The notes below the pieces were generated by a model, which was not told where the DNA came from, did no database searches, and worked only from the letters and a program-made list of their open reading frames with translations. Source: CAZESH01 sp964514665 (lineage in GTDB: Bacteria; Bacillota; Bacilli; Paenibacillales; KCTC-25726). Taken from it: 9,417 bases of DNA. A program made the position numbers and the translations under genes. Every line of letters starts with the position of its first letter. Positions within the stretch are counted from its first letter, which is position 1. This document shows positions 1 to 6,273 of the stretch, piece by piece. Location of the stretch: contig CAZESH010000162.1 in assembly GCA_964514665.1 (NCBI GenBank), positions 1-9,417 on the forward strand. The letters run 5' to 3'.

Positions 1-1
1 G

Positions 2-1513
2 GAAAAGGCGGTGATTTTCGAAGGGCAGCGCAGCATGCTTGAGGACCCCGCATTTTTTCCGGAAATCCAAAGAAAAATCAGGCAAGAGCGAAAACCGGCG
101 GCATTGGCGGTGCAAGAAGTGTCGCAGCAGTTCGCCGCGGTATTCCTGGGCATGAAGCAGGCTTATATGCAGGAAAGGGCAGCGGATATTCAAGATGTCG
201 GAAAAAAATTGCAGAAGCATCTTCGTGCCGATCAGCAGGAGTCGTTAGCCGACATCAGTGAAGAGGTGATTTTGGTTGCGGACGATTTATCGCCCTCCGA
301 GACCGTGCAATTGGATAAACGATACATCCATGCTTTCGTCACGAAAGCGGGAGGATCGACTTCGCATACGGCAATCTTGGCCAAATCGCTGGGAATTCCG
401 GCGGTTGTAGGGATGGGTGAGCGCATTTCCGAGATCGCCCATGGCGATTTCATGATCGTCGACGGCACGGATGGAACGTGCTTGATTAATCCGGATAGGG
501 ATACGCTGCGGAAATTTCAGGATATGGCGAGACAAGAAGCGGAGCGGCAGGAGCAATTGCATCGTTTCACTGAGCAACCTGCAATGACCGCGGACGGATT
601 CCATTGTCATATGGCGGCGAATATCGCCAGCGCTGCGGAAGCGGAGCGCGCGCTTGAATCAGGCTTTGAAGGCGTGGGATTGTTTCGTACGGAATTTATT
701 TTTATGGACAGAACCCGTCTTCCGGAGGAAGAAGAGCAGTTTCAAATCTACAAAGCGGTTGTCGAAAAGATGGCGGGCAAGCCGGTTATATTCCGTACAT
801 TGGATATTGGCGGAGATAAAGAGGTTGCTTATTTAAATCTGCCGAAAGAACAAAATCCGTTTCTTGGCTATCGGGCGATTCGCCTGTGTTTGAATCAGGA
901 GGAACTGTTCGCAGTTCAGTTAAGGGCACTGATCCGGGCAAGCGCATACGGGCATGTGAAAATCATGTTTCCGATGATATCGGGGCTAGAGGAATTGCGC
1001 AAAGCCAAAGCGGTTTACGATAAAGCAATAGAGACATGCAGACGGGAAGGCGCGGAGTTTTCCGATTCCATCGAGCTCGGGATTATGGTGGAAATTCCGT
1101 CCGTGGCCTGGATGGCTGGAAAATTCGCCAAGGAAGTGGATTTTTTCAGCATCGGCACGAACGATTTGGTGCAGTATTGTCTGGCGGTCGACCGCATGAA
1201 CGAGAAGGTGGCGCATTTGTACGACTATTTCCATCCCGCGGTGATTCAGGCGATCAAAGCCGCGATCGACGGCGCGCATGCCGAAGGCAAACCGGCGGGA
1301 ATGTGCGGGGGCATGGCGGGAGATCCGCTGGCGGCGCCTTTATTAATCGGGTTGGGGTTGGATGAATGGAGTATGGATATAAACGCCATCAACCCGGTCA
1401 AGCAGGCGGTTGCCAAGGTGGATTCCAAGGCGTGTGCGGAATTGGCGCAGACGATTTTAACGTTGGACACAGCGGCTGAGGTTCGGAGCCGGCTGGAGCA
1501 GTTCATGCGGTAA
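2..1513 (+). CDS. ptsI: PTS Enzyme I (phosphoenolpyruvate-protein phosphotransferase), 5'-truncated by window edge
   Basis: Cytoplasmic first enzyme of the sugar phosphotransferase system: it takes phosphate from PEP onto a histidine and passes it to HPr. The frame is open to the left edge, and the codons before the GTG at 11 continue the family alignment, so that GTG is internal; about 70 residues are missing from a usual ~570. Numbering from 11: phosphohistidine H119 in GGSTSHTAILA (114-124), then the PEP-binding barrel with R226 in LFRTEF, R262 in FRTLDIGGDK, metal ligands E361 and D385, the signature DFFSIGTNDLVQY (377-389), R395 and catalytic C432 in GMCGGMAGDP. Odd points: the usual CGE(M/L)AGD reads CGGMAGD (G434), the residue after QY is Cys, and the phosphohistidine motif ends in K125 where R is usual. 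It could be the Enzyme I part of a longer multidomain PTS protein. The family is secure; whether it is the housekeeping copy is not. Confidence 0.93.
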   Translation, partial: EKAVIFEGQRSMLEDPAFFPEIQRKIRQERKPAALAVQEVSQQFAAVFLGMKQAYMQERAADIQDVGKKLQKHLRADQQESLADISEEVILVADDLSPSETVQLDKRYIHAFVTKAGGSTSHTAILAKSLGIPAVVGMGERISEIAHGDFMIVDGTDGTCLINPDRDTLRKFQDMARQEAERQEQLHRFTEQPAMTADGFHCHMAANIASAAEAERALESGFEGVGLFRTEFIFMDRTRLPEEEEQFQIYKAVVEKMAGKPVIFRTLDIGGDKEVAYLNLPKEQNPFLGYRAIRLCLNQEELFAVQLRALIRASAYGHVKIMFPMISGLEELRKAKAVYDKAIETCRREGAEFSDSIELGIMVEIPSVAWMAGKFAKEVDFFSIGTNDLVQYCLAVDRMNEKVAHLYDYFHPAVIQAIKAAIDGAHAEGKPAGMCGGMAGDPLAAPLLIGLGLDEWSMDINAINPVKQAVAKVDSKACAELAQTILTLDTAAEVRSRLEQFMR

Positions 1514-1537
1514 TATCAAACGTGAATGATTTCGTTT

Positions 1538-1630
1538 GACTGGTTCGGGTTCATATCCATGAAGTTCGGAGAGGGAGTTCTATTCCTTGGTTCGGCTGCT
1601 TTCCGGCTTCGGATGCGGGCCGAACCAGTC
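1538..1630. repeat. Inverted repeat with two competing left arms downstream of ptsI
   Basis: The arm GACTGGTTCGG (1538-1548) is perfectly inverted as CCGAACCAGTC (1620-1630). A second left arm, GGTTCGGC (1589-1596), pairs with GCCGAACC (1619-1626), so the two pairings share one right arm and exclude each other. The nearer pairing gives a 38-nt hairpin (1589-1626) with an inner TCCG/CGGA stem closed by GCTT. TGGTTCGG is also a direct repeat (1541-1548, 1588-1595). A separate 7-bp stem, TCAAACG/CGTTTGA (1516-1539), sits just after the ptsI stop. None of these is followed by a T-run on either strand, so this is not a standard intrinsic terminator. Function unknown. Confidence 0.5.
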
Positions 1631-1706
1631 TGCCCGGGCTATCGTCGGGATGACAGGCCAAGAACCATCGAAGCCTCTGCGAAGGTATCTTTCAAGAATT
1701 GCGGCG

Positions 1707-2486
1707 TTATTTATCAAATAAATATATCGCAAGCGTATTTAAAATTTCCATATATATATATCTTCGCTGACGTCTATTTTGTCTTTTTTATAAAGATATA
1801 TCCCCAATGTTGCAAAGTCTGCATTGTAATCGTCTGTTTCAAACATTTCCTTCGGCTTTTCATCGGGTATGGTCTTGTCTGTTTGCAGGGCGACGTTTGA
1901 TATCTGGTCCGTTGCAGCTGCCGAAGAGGGATCGCTGTTTTTCGGTTGGGACAATGTCGTTGGCGATGAAGAAATCGCAGGCTCGGGAGTAGGACTGCTT
2001 GTCGAAACTATCGGCGCAGATGTAGGGGCAGGTCTGGAAGCGCTGTTCAATGGACGATTTTGCAAAGCTGCGGCAGTTCCTTCGAGAATAACCCCCTTTT
2101 TTGCCGCCAAGGCACTGTTCATGGCGGTATCGGAAAGCATGAATCCGAAAAAAAGAGGCGTTATGAAGAGTGCATAGACAATCAAATTGATCGACCAGGA
2201 TTTTGCAGGAAGATGCTCGCATTCACATTTGTAGCGAGTCATCTTGCCAAACAACAGATCAATCGTTTTATATAACTGATAAGCGGAAACGGCAAAAAAT
2301 ACAATCGCCGAGTACTTCACATAAGGGACCATGCGTGGAGCGATATAGAATAAAATGTTATTGGTTTTGAGGGTTGGTAAAAATTAGATGAGGAGCGTTT
2401 CCGGTTTTTCTGAAAAAAATAAACAAAAGAGCGGCAATGACTAGTGTAAGCTGTTGAATGCTTCTTTTGTAAATCAAAGTTTGCAA
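1707..2486 (-). pseudogene. Decayed YcgQ-like (TIGR03943 family) membrane protein, two frameshifts and lost C-terminus
   Basis: The original start is probably TTG at 2486-2484, seven bases after GGGAGGAAC (2499-2491), 42 nt from the upstream gene. From it 42 residues can be read, including a hydrophobic helix (about 13-25), to a TAA at 2360-2358. The family frame resumes at once: NNILFYIAPRMVPYVKYSA is readable upstream of the ATG at 2332 in a frame closed by a TAA at 2386-2384, so the shift lies in 2361-2383, which has T, C and A runs. The middle frame (197 aa from 2332) has two membrane segments flanking CECEH, then LSDTAMNSALAAKKG and a long Ser/Pro/Thr linker. It stops at 1739, just after an (AT)6 tract (1750-1761); the next frame gives MEILNTLAIYLFDK before a stop at 1707. 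The C-terminal conserved domain of the family is absent. Comparison with B. subtilis YcgQ is from memory. Sequencing errors could explain the shifts but not the missing domain. Confidence 0.75.
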
Positions 2487-2490
2487 TTTT

Positions 2491-2499
2491 GTTCCTCCC
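2491..2499 (-). promoter_or_regulatory. Ribosome binding site of the decayed YcgQ-like gene
   Basis: GGGAGGAAC on the minus strand precedes TTG (2486-2484), with four bases between the site and the start codon. It supports a start about 150 nt upstream of the first ATG of the main open frame (2332), which has no comparable site. Its good match to the anti-Shine-Dalgarno sequence suggests the gene was recently functional. Confidence 0.6.
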
Positions 2500-2528
2500 G
2501 TTTAGTGAAAAAATCACACCATCCGAAT

Positions 2529-3434
2529 TCACTTCATCGTTTCCGCAAGTTTCAGAATGAACTGCGCAGCCTTGTCGCCGCGCTTGGTGTCGCTGCGGAT
2601 GCCGATGATTTTCTCATTGCCGGTGATGTTCAGCCCATGGAAAATGTCGCTGTTCGTGATATCGACGCCAAAGAGATGCTTGCCTTGTGTATCCTTCGAC
2701 TCGGCATAGATCAACCGGCTTTCCCCTACAGCGTTCTTCAGCTTGGTCTCGTATGGGTCAAGCGGCTGATAGACTCCCTGGTTGGCCAGGCGCATGAAGT
2801 TGGCCTTGTCCGAAATATACAAGTCGGGCTTCGTGGTGGCCAAGGCGACTATGCTCTTCTGCTGCGCGGCAATGTCGAACTGATCCTTGGCATCAAGCGG
2901 AGAGTAGATCAGCTCGCTCTTGACCCGCTTCCACTCCGGCATAAGCGCCAAGATGTTGCTCTCCATCGGCGTAAAATCGGGATTGCCCTCGCCCATAAAG
3001 TATTTGCCGAACAGCATAATCTCGACATCGATCGGCGGGCGCCGGGCTTCTGCGGACTTCTCGCGCTGGTGATCTGCAATTCCCTGAATGATATACCCGA
3101 CCACGACGACAAAAACAATCGCCACAAGCGTATGAAGCTTGTAGTAGTTCCAGAAGTGATCGAGCTTCTGCACCCATGGGCTTCTCGAGCGCATTCGCCG
3201 GACGAACGGATTGGAAGCGTCCTCAAGCTCCTCCAGGTGGTTGCGTATTGTATGATAAGCTGCCGAAATTTGTTCGAAATCGTACGTTTCGTTCGTCTCC
3301 ATCGCATCTTGCCTCTGCCGGGAACGCGCCTTTTCCCTCCGTACCGACAGGGTATATCGATCCTCCACCTGCTGTTTTGACGCATCCTCCGGCAAGCCCA
3401 GGGTTTTATATGCTTTCCTCAGCTTCTCCTCCAC
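2529..3434 (-). CDS. Single-pass membrane protein: J-like N-terminus without HPD, TM helix, extracellular domain
   Basis: Starts at GTG 3434, six bases after AAGGGAGGT; the frame is open 69 nt further up, but that part reads as an Ile run with no binding site. It is 301 aa. Residues 1-66 resemble a J domain: LRKAYKTLGLPEDAS, a helix containing RY, then YDFEQISAAYHTIRNH as helix III. The loop that should carry HPD has only charged residues (EKARSRQRQDAMETNE), so Hsp70 stimulation is unlikely. A basic stretch (79-84, RRMRSR) and W88/W95 lead to one membrane helix (about 102-119), giving a cytoplasmic N-terminus by the positive-inside rule. The ~180-residue outside part includes PDLYISDKANFMRLANQGVYQPLD (204-227), which reminds me of a solute-binding-protein segment; that is a weak inference. 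I know no function. The decayed YcgQ-like gene follows after 42 nt and is probably cotranscribed. Coding is secure, domain reading moderate. Confidence 0.8.
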   Translation of the reverse strand: MEEKLRKAYKTLGLPEDASKQQVEDRYTLSVRREKARSRQRQDAMETNETYDFEQISAAYHTIRNHLEELEDASNPFVRRMRSRSPWVQKLDHFWNYYKLHTLVAIVFVVVVGYIIQGIADHQREKSAEARRPPIDVEIMLFGKYFMGEGNPDFTPMESNILALMPEWKRVKSELIYSPLDAKDQFDIAAQQKSIVALATTKPDLYISDKANFMRLANQGVYQPLDPYETKLKNAVGESRLIYAESKDTQGKHLFGVDITNSDIFHGLNITGNEKIIGIRSDTKRGDKAAQFILKLAETMK

Positions 3435-3462
3435 TTGCGAACCTCCCTTGGCATCTGTCTCT

Positions 3463-3490
3463 ATAATGATGATAATGAAATTTGCGGCAA
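3463..3490 (-). promoter_or_regulatory. Possible promoter of the J-like/YcgQ-like pair
   Basis: On the minus strand TTGCCG (3490-3485) and CATTAT (3468-3463) are 16 bases apart, each matching four of six sigma-A consensus positions, and lie about 30 bases upstream of the GTG at 3434. The region contains direct repeats of ATAATGA on the plus strand. Sequence match only; weak. Confidence 0.3.
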
Positions 3491-3581
3491 AAAGAAAGAT
3501 CAAACCGTGCGGTACATAGTTTCATCCCATCCATGACAAATTAATACGGACATATAAACTTTACTAAAAAGGAAGGATGAA

Positions 3582-4397
3582 ATGAAACGATTTTTCGGGT
3601 TGCTTTTGATTGCGTTCATGTTTATGAGCTTGTTTGCGTGTACAGCCAAGCGGGAGGCGCAAACCAAACAGCCAAACACACCCCGGCAGCAAAGCGTCAA
3701 GCAGCAGCAGTCGTCTGCCCCGCAGCCGATTGAAACCAAAGAACCGCCAAGCGAAACGCCAGATCATCAAAAGATGCGGCAGAAAGCGGACGGCAGCGCG
3801 CAGAAAGTCATCTTGGATGTGCCGCTGATCGCGCAAAACCCCGAGCTCAAGTACGGATGCGAGGTGACAAGTCTGGCCATGCTGCTCAAGTATGCGGGCG
3901 TAAAAACGAACAAAATGAAGCTGGCCGACGAAATCAAGAAAGACGCCGATCCGATTGCCAAAGCGGGTGACGGCAACATCGTGCGCTGGGGAGATCCGAA
4001 GGACGGCTTTGTCGGGGATATTTCGGGAAACCGCGCCGGCTATGCCGTGTTCGCGGGGCCCATGGAAAAACTGATGAAACGCTATCTCCCCGGGCGGACC
4101 TTGAACCTGACCGGCCAGTCCTTTGATGAACTGCTGGCACAAGTGAAGAACAAAAAACCGGTAGTGGTATGGACCACAGGCGACTACAGGCTTCCGGACC
4201 GCTGGGAATCGTGGCTGCACGGCAACGAGCGGATTAAAGTGCCGCTGGATCTGCATGCGGTGGTCATCGTCGGCTATGATCCGGATCATGTTTATCTCAA
4301 CGATCCGCTGAGCGTGAAAAAAGCGCATAAGGTGGATAAAGCGATGTTCATCAAATCGTGGAACGCGTTGGGGAAGCAGGCGCTCAGCTACAAGTGA
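3582..4397 (+). CDS. C39-like (papain-fold) cysteine peptidase lipoprotein, YvpB-like
   Basis: Exported lipoprotein of 271 aa. A basic start and hydrophobic stretch (4-19) end in the lipobox LFAC, with C20 as the lipidated cysteine. A low-complexity Gln/Pro/Ser/Lys linker (about 21-75) follows, then a Peptidase_C39_2-type domain: VPLIAQNPELKYGCEVTSLAMLLKYAG with oxyanion Q85 and catalytic C93, GDISG (145-149), H225 in DLHAVVIVGYD, and N240-D241 in YLNDP as the third catalytic position. It should act on peptides or proteins at the outer face of the membrane; the substrate is unknown. The ATG follows GGAAGG (3571-3576) by five bases. The gene is transcribed away from the J-like gene across a 147-nt gap. 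The end is odd: another frame carries on with protein-like sequence to 4471 (separate entry), so this stop may come from a small deletion. Family fairly sure, peptidase activity inferred. Confidence 0.88.
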   Translation: MKRFFGLLLIAFMFMSLFACTAKREAQTKQPNTPRQQSVKQQQSSAPQPIETKEPPSETPDHQKMRQKADGSAQKVILDVPLIAQNPELKYGCEVTSLAMLLKYAGVKTNKMKLADEIKKDADPIAKAGDGNIVRWGDPKDGFVGDISGNRAGYAVFAGPMEKLMKRYLPGRTLNLTGQSFDELLAQVKNKKPVVVWTTGDYRLPDRWESWLHGNERIKVPLDLHAVVIVGYDPDHVYLNDPLSVKKAHKVDKAMFIKSWNALGKQALSYK

Positions 4398-4471
4398 CCC
4401 ATAGCGGCAAACAGGTCTGGAAGGACGTTCCCATTACCGTGCTTCATTACAAGGGCGATTTAGCTGCATGA
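4391..4471 (+). other. Protein-like reading frame after the C39-like gene, possible lost C-terminal tail
   Basis: From CAA at 4391, in a frame offset from the peptidase gene, the bases read QVTHSGKQVWKDVPITVLHY then KGDLAA and a TGA at 4469. Codons have mostly G or C in third position and there are no rare runs, as expected of coding DNA here. No start codon with a binding site precedes it. If one C is restored in front of 4391 (TAC CAA in place of TA CAA), the peptidase would read through as ...LSYQVTHSGK and end 26 residues later. I do not recognise the tail. Confidence 0.4.
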
Positions 4472-4514
4472 AAATAAATGCAGTTGAATCGCTTTTTGCA
4501 TTCACTTGCAAAAT

Positions 4515-4526
4515 CTTTGATCAAAG
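4515..4526. promoter_or_regulatory. 12-bp perfect palindrome, candidate operator
   Basis: CTTTGATCAAAG is its own reverse complement and lies about 145 bases upstream of the proposed -10 box of the polyol operon. The size and symmetry would suit a dimeric regulator, but no regulator gene is in the window and the distance is large for a repressor site. Seen directly; function is a guess. Confidence 0.2.
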
Positions 4527-4648
4527 TTTCACGGGTTGTATTACTGTAGCGGGCACAAAAGAATGGGAACGAACCAGGGACGACGTCAGGCGATTTTTCT
4601 CATAAAAAATTGTCATCATCCGATAAAGACATAATTGTGGAAGTCGAA

Positions 4649-4677
4649 TCTTTCGCAGGACTCCCCTCTTCTATAAT
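4649..4677 (+). promoter_or_regulatory. Probable polyol-operon promoter with perfect -10 and poor -35
   Basis: A perfect TATAAT (4672-4677) lies 42 bases upstream of the proposed ATG. At 17-bp spacing the -35 position reads TCTTTC (4649-4654), a poor match to TTGACA. A strong -10 without a -35 fits a promoter needing an activator, as with the AraC-type or other regulators of polyol clusters. The leader would be short, about 35 nt. Confidence 0.5.
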
Positions 4678-4719
4678 TAGAACTGCAAGACAGAGAACTA
4701 ATAGAAGGTGGGTAATGAA

Positions 4720-6171
4720 ATGACAAGAAAGTCAGGTATCGTATTATTGTCGCTTGTCCTGTCGCTGGTCATGATTTTGAGCGGCTGCGGTTCAAAGAGC
4801 GATGCGGGATCGAATGCATCTGCATCACCCGATTCGACCAAGGCGCCTGCTGAAAGCGCTTCACCGGCCGACAGCGCAGCGCCGGCAGGGGATGCACAGC
4901 CATTTAAAGGCGTGACCTTGACGGTGGCGACGGTCAACAATCCGGATATGAAAGTCATGCAGAAACTAACGGGAACGTTTGAGCAGCAAACGGGGATCAA
5001 AGTCAACTATGTGACCCTTCCCGAGAACGACCTGCGCAAGAAAGTCACCGAAGACGTCGCCTTGGGAGCGGGAAAATTCGATATCGCAACAATCGGTACT
5101 TACGATGCGCCGATTTGGGCCAAGAACAATTGGATCGAACCTTTGAGCCCTATGCTGGACAAGATGTCTGCAGATGAACAGAAGCAATATGATCTCAATG
5201 ATATTTTTCCTTCGATCCGCAATGCGCTGTCCTATAACGGCCAGTTGTACGCTTTTCCGTTCTACGGTGAAAGCAGCATGCTGTATTACAACAAGGATAT
5301 GCTGGCAAAAGCCAATGTCACAATGCCCGAGGAACCGACCTGGGAGCAAGTGGCCAATATCGCCAAAAAAGTAAAAGCGGCCAATAACGTACCGGGCATC
5401 GTACTGCGCGGGCTGCCCGGATGGGGCGAGGTTCTCGCGCCTCTCGACACGATGATCAACGCGTTCGGCGGGTCCTGGTTCGATATGAACTGGAACGCCC
5501 AGCTGACAAGCCCGGATACGAAGAGAGCGGTCAATTTCTATGCGAACCTGCTTAAGGATGCGGGCGAGCCCGGACCTACCAGCACCGGCTTCACCGAGGC
5601 GCTGACGCTGATGTCCACCGGGAAGGCGGCAATGTGGTACGACGCTACGGTTGCGGCAGGCTTCCTCAACGATCCGAAGCAAAGTCAAGTAGCCGGCAAG
5701 ATCGGTTATGCGCTTGCGCCGGTCGACAAAAAGAAAAACAACGGATGGCTGTGGGCCTGGTCGCTGGCTGTCGAATCGTCAAGCAAGCATAAAGACGCCG
5801 CATTTGCCTTCATCAAGTGGGCGACAAGCAAAGACTATATTCAATTGGTCGGAGAAAAGCAAGGCTGGGGCGTGGCGCCTCCGGGAACGCGTCAATCCAC
5901 TTATGCCAATCCGAAATACAAAGAAGCGGCGCCATTTGCCGATCTCGTTCTGAAATCGATTCTGAATGCCGATTACAAAAAGCCGACGTTGAACCCTGTA
6001 CCTTATGAAGGTGTCCAGTATGTGGCCATCCCCGAATTCCAGCAATTGGGTACAGAGGTCAGTCAGCAAATCGCCGCTGCCATTGCCGGGAATAAATCTG
6101 TCGACGATGCGCTGAAAGCATCGCAAGAGATTGCCAACAAAGTGGCAAAAGATGGCGGGTACCAGAAATAA
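4720..6171 (+). CDS. Polyol (sorbitol/mannitol-type) ABC transporter substrate-binding lipoprotein
   Basis: Extracellular family-1 solute-binding protein, tethered to the membrane, that delivers substrate to the permeases encoded next. I chose ATG 4720 (483 aa), eight bases after AAGGTGG (4705-4711); the GTG at 4708 lies inside that binding site. The signal peptide ends in LSGC (C23), followed by an Ala/Ser/Pro linker to about 60. The mature part closely follows my memory of Rhodobacter SmoE and Pseudomonas MtlE: VTLTVATVNNPDMKVMQKLT, FDIATIGTYDAPIWAK, AFPFYGESSMLYYNKDM (178-194), GWGE, GTEALTLMSTGKAAMWYDATVAAGF-like region (290-315), WLWAW (343-347), KDYIQLVGEKQGW, APPGTR (386-391) and VQYVAIPEFQ. 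First gene of the polyol operon and probably the most abundant product, given the hairpin just downstream. Sorbitol, mannitol, arabitol or xylitol are all possible; the adjacent sorbitol-dehydrogenase-like gene favours a hexitol. Confidence 0.92.
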   Translation: MTRKSGIVLLSLVLSLVMILSGCGSKSDAGSNASASPDSTKAPAESASPADSAAPAGDAQPFKGVTLTVATVNNPDMKVMQKLTGTFEQQTGIKVNYVTLPENDLRKKVTEDVALGAGKFDIATIGTYDAPIWAKNNWIEPLSPMLDKMSADEQKQYDLNDIFPSIRNALSYNGQLYAFPFYGESSMLYYNKDMLAKANVTMPEEPTWEQVANIAKKVKAANNVPGIVLRGLPGWGEVLAPLDTMINAFGGSWFDMNWNAQLTSPDTKRAVNFYANLLKDAGEPGPTSTGFTEALTLMSTGKAAMWYDATVAAGFLNDPKQSQVAGKIGYALAPVDKKKNNGWLWAWSLAVESSSKHKDAAFAFIKWATSKDYIQLVGEKQGWGVAPPGTRQSTYANPKYKEAAPFADLVLKSILNADYKKPTLNPVPYEGVQYVAIPEFQQLGTEVSQQIAAAIAGNKSVDDALKASQEIANKVAKDGGYQK

Positions 6172-6222
6172 GCGAAACGATTCAGAGGCGTATTGTTCAA
6201 TAAAAAGGAGCAATCAGGTTTT

Positions 6223-6241
6223 GGAGGGCATCTCGCCCTCC
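6223..6241 (+). terminator. GC-rich intercistronic hairpin between binding protein and permease genes
   Basis: GGAGGGC and GCCCTCC form a perfect 7-bp stem around ATCTC, 51 bases after the binding-protein stop. The following bases, TTGACTTATTT, are only partly T-rich, so this is probably a leaky terminator and/or a 3' end stabiliser for the binding-protein mRNA. Either would make binding protein exceed permease, as seen in other ABC sugar operons. No promoter is evident between it and the permease. Confidence 0.6.
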
Positions 6242-6273
6242 TTGACTTATTTAGCGAAAGGAAGGAGATGCAA

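Larger units (their letters stand above)
4398..4719 (+). other. Intergenic region upstream of the polyol operon
   Basis: This 322-nt gap holds the possible coding remnant (to 4471), a perfect 12-bp palindrome CTTTGATCAAAG (4515-4526), a TGCAT/ATGCA and AATGCA/TGCATT hairpin cluster around 4465-4502 with no T-run after it, and the operon promoter near 4672. I saw no clear intrinsic terminator for the peptidase gene and no good match to a CcpA cre site. A TTGTCA at 4610-4615 is too close (14 nt) to CATAAT at 4630 to count as a confident promoter. Confidence 0.5.

Noticed and set aside
1589..1626. Intrinsic terminator for ptsI
   Set aside because: The hairpin is good but no T-run follows on either strand.
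1587..1738. Readthrough frame after the main-frame stop of the YcgQ-like gene (minus strand, ~50 codons)
   Set aside because: Open to a TAG but has no start, no RBS and no resemblance to the missing family domain; kept as non-coding.
2454..3380. 308-codon open frame on the + strand
   Set aside because: It is antisense to the J-like gene, which has an RBS, a TM helix and recognisable domains. This frame has no supported start, and its protein has no motif I recognise.
3463..3478. Fur-like box (ATAATGATGATAATGA) upstream of the J-like gene
   Set aside because: The repeats are direct and three bases apart, not the 7-1-7 inverted form, and AT-rich spacers produce such matches easily.
3564..4328. 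254-codon open frame on the - strand
   Set aside because: Antisense shadow of the C39-like peptidase gene, whose signal peptide and catalytic residues are clear.
4708..4719. GTG at 4708 as start of the binding protein
   Set aside because: It lies within the AAGGTGG ribosome binding site that serves ATG 4720, and the signal peptide reads normally from 4720.
4966..5688. 240-codon open frame on the - strand
   Set aside because: Antisense shadow of the solute-binding-protein gene; no RBS and composition typical of reversed coding sequence.
6193..6273. TTG at 6193 as start of the first permease
   Set aside because: It would translate through the intercistronic hairpin and has no binding site; ATG 6274 has a good one.
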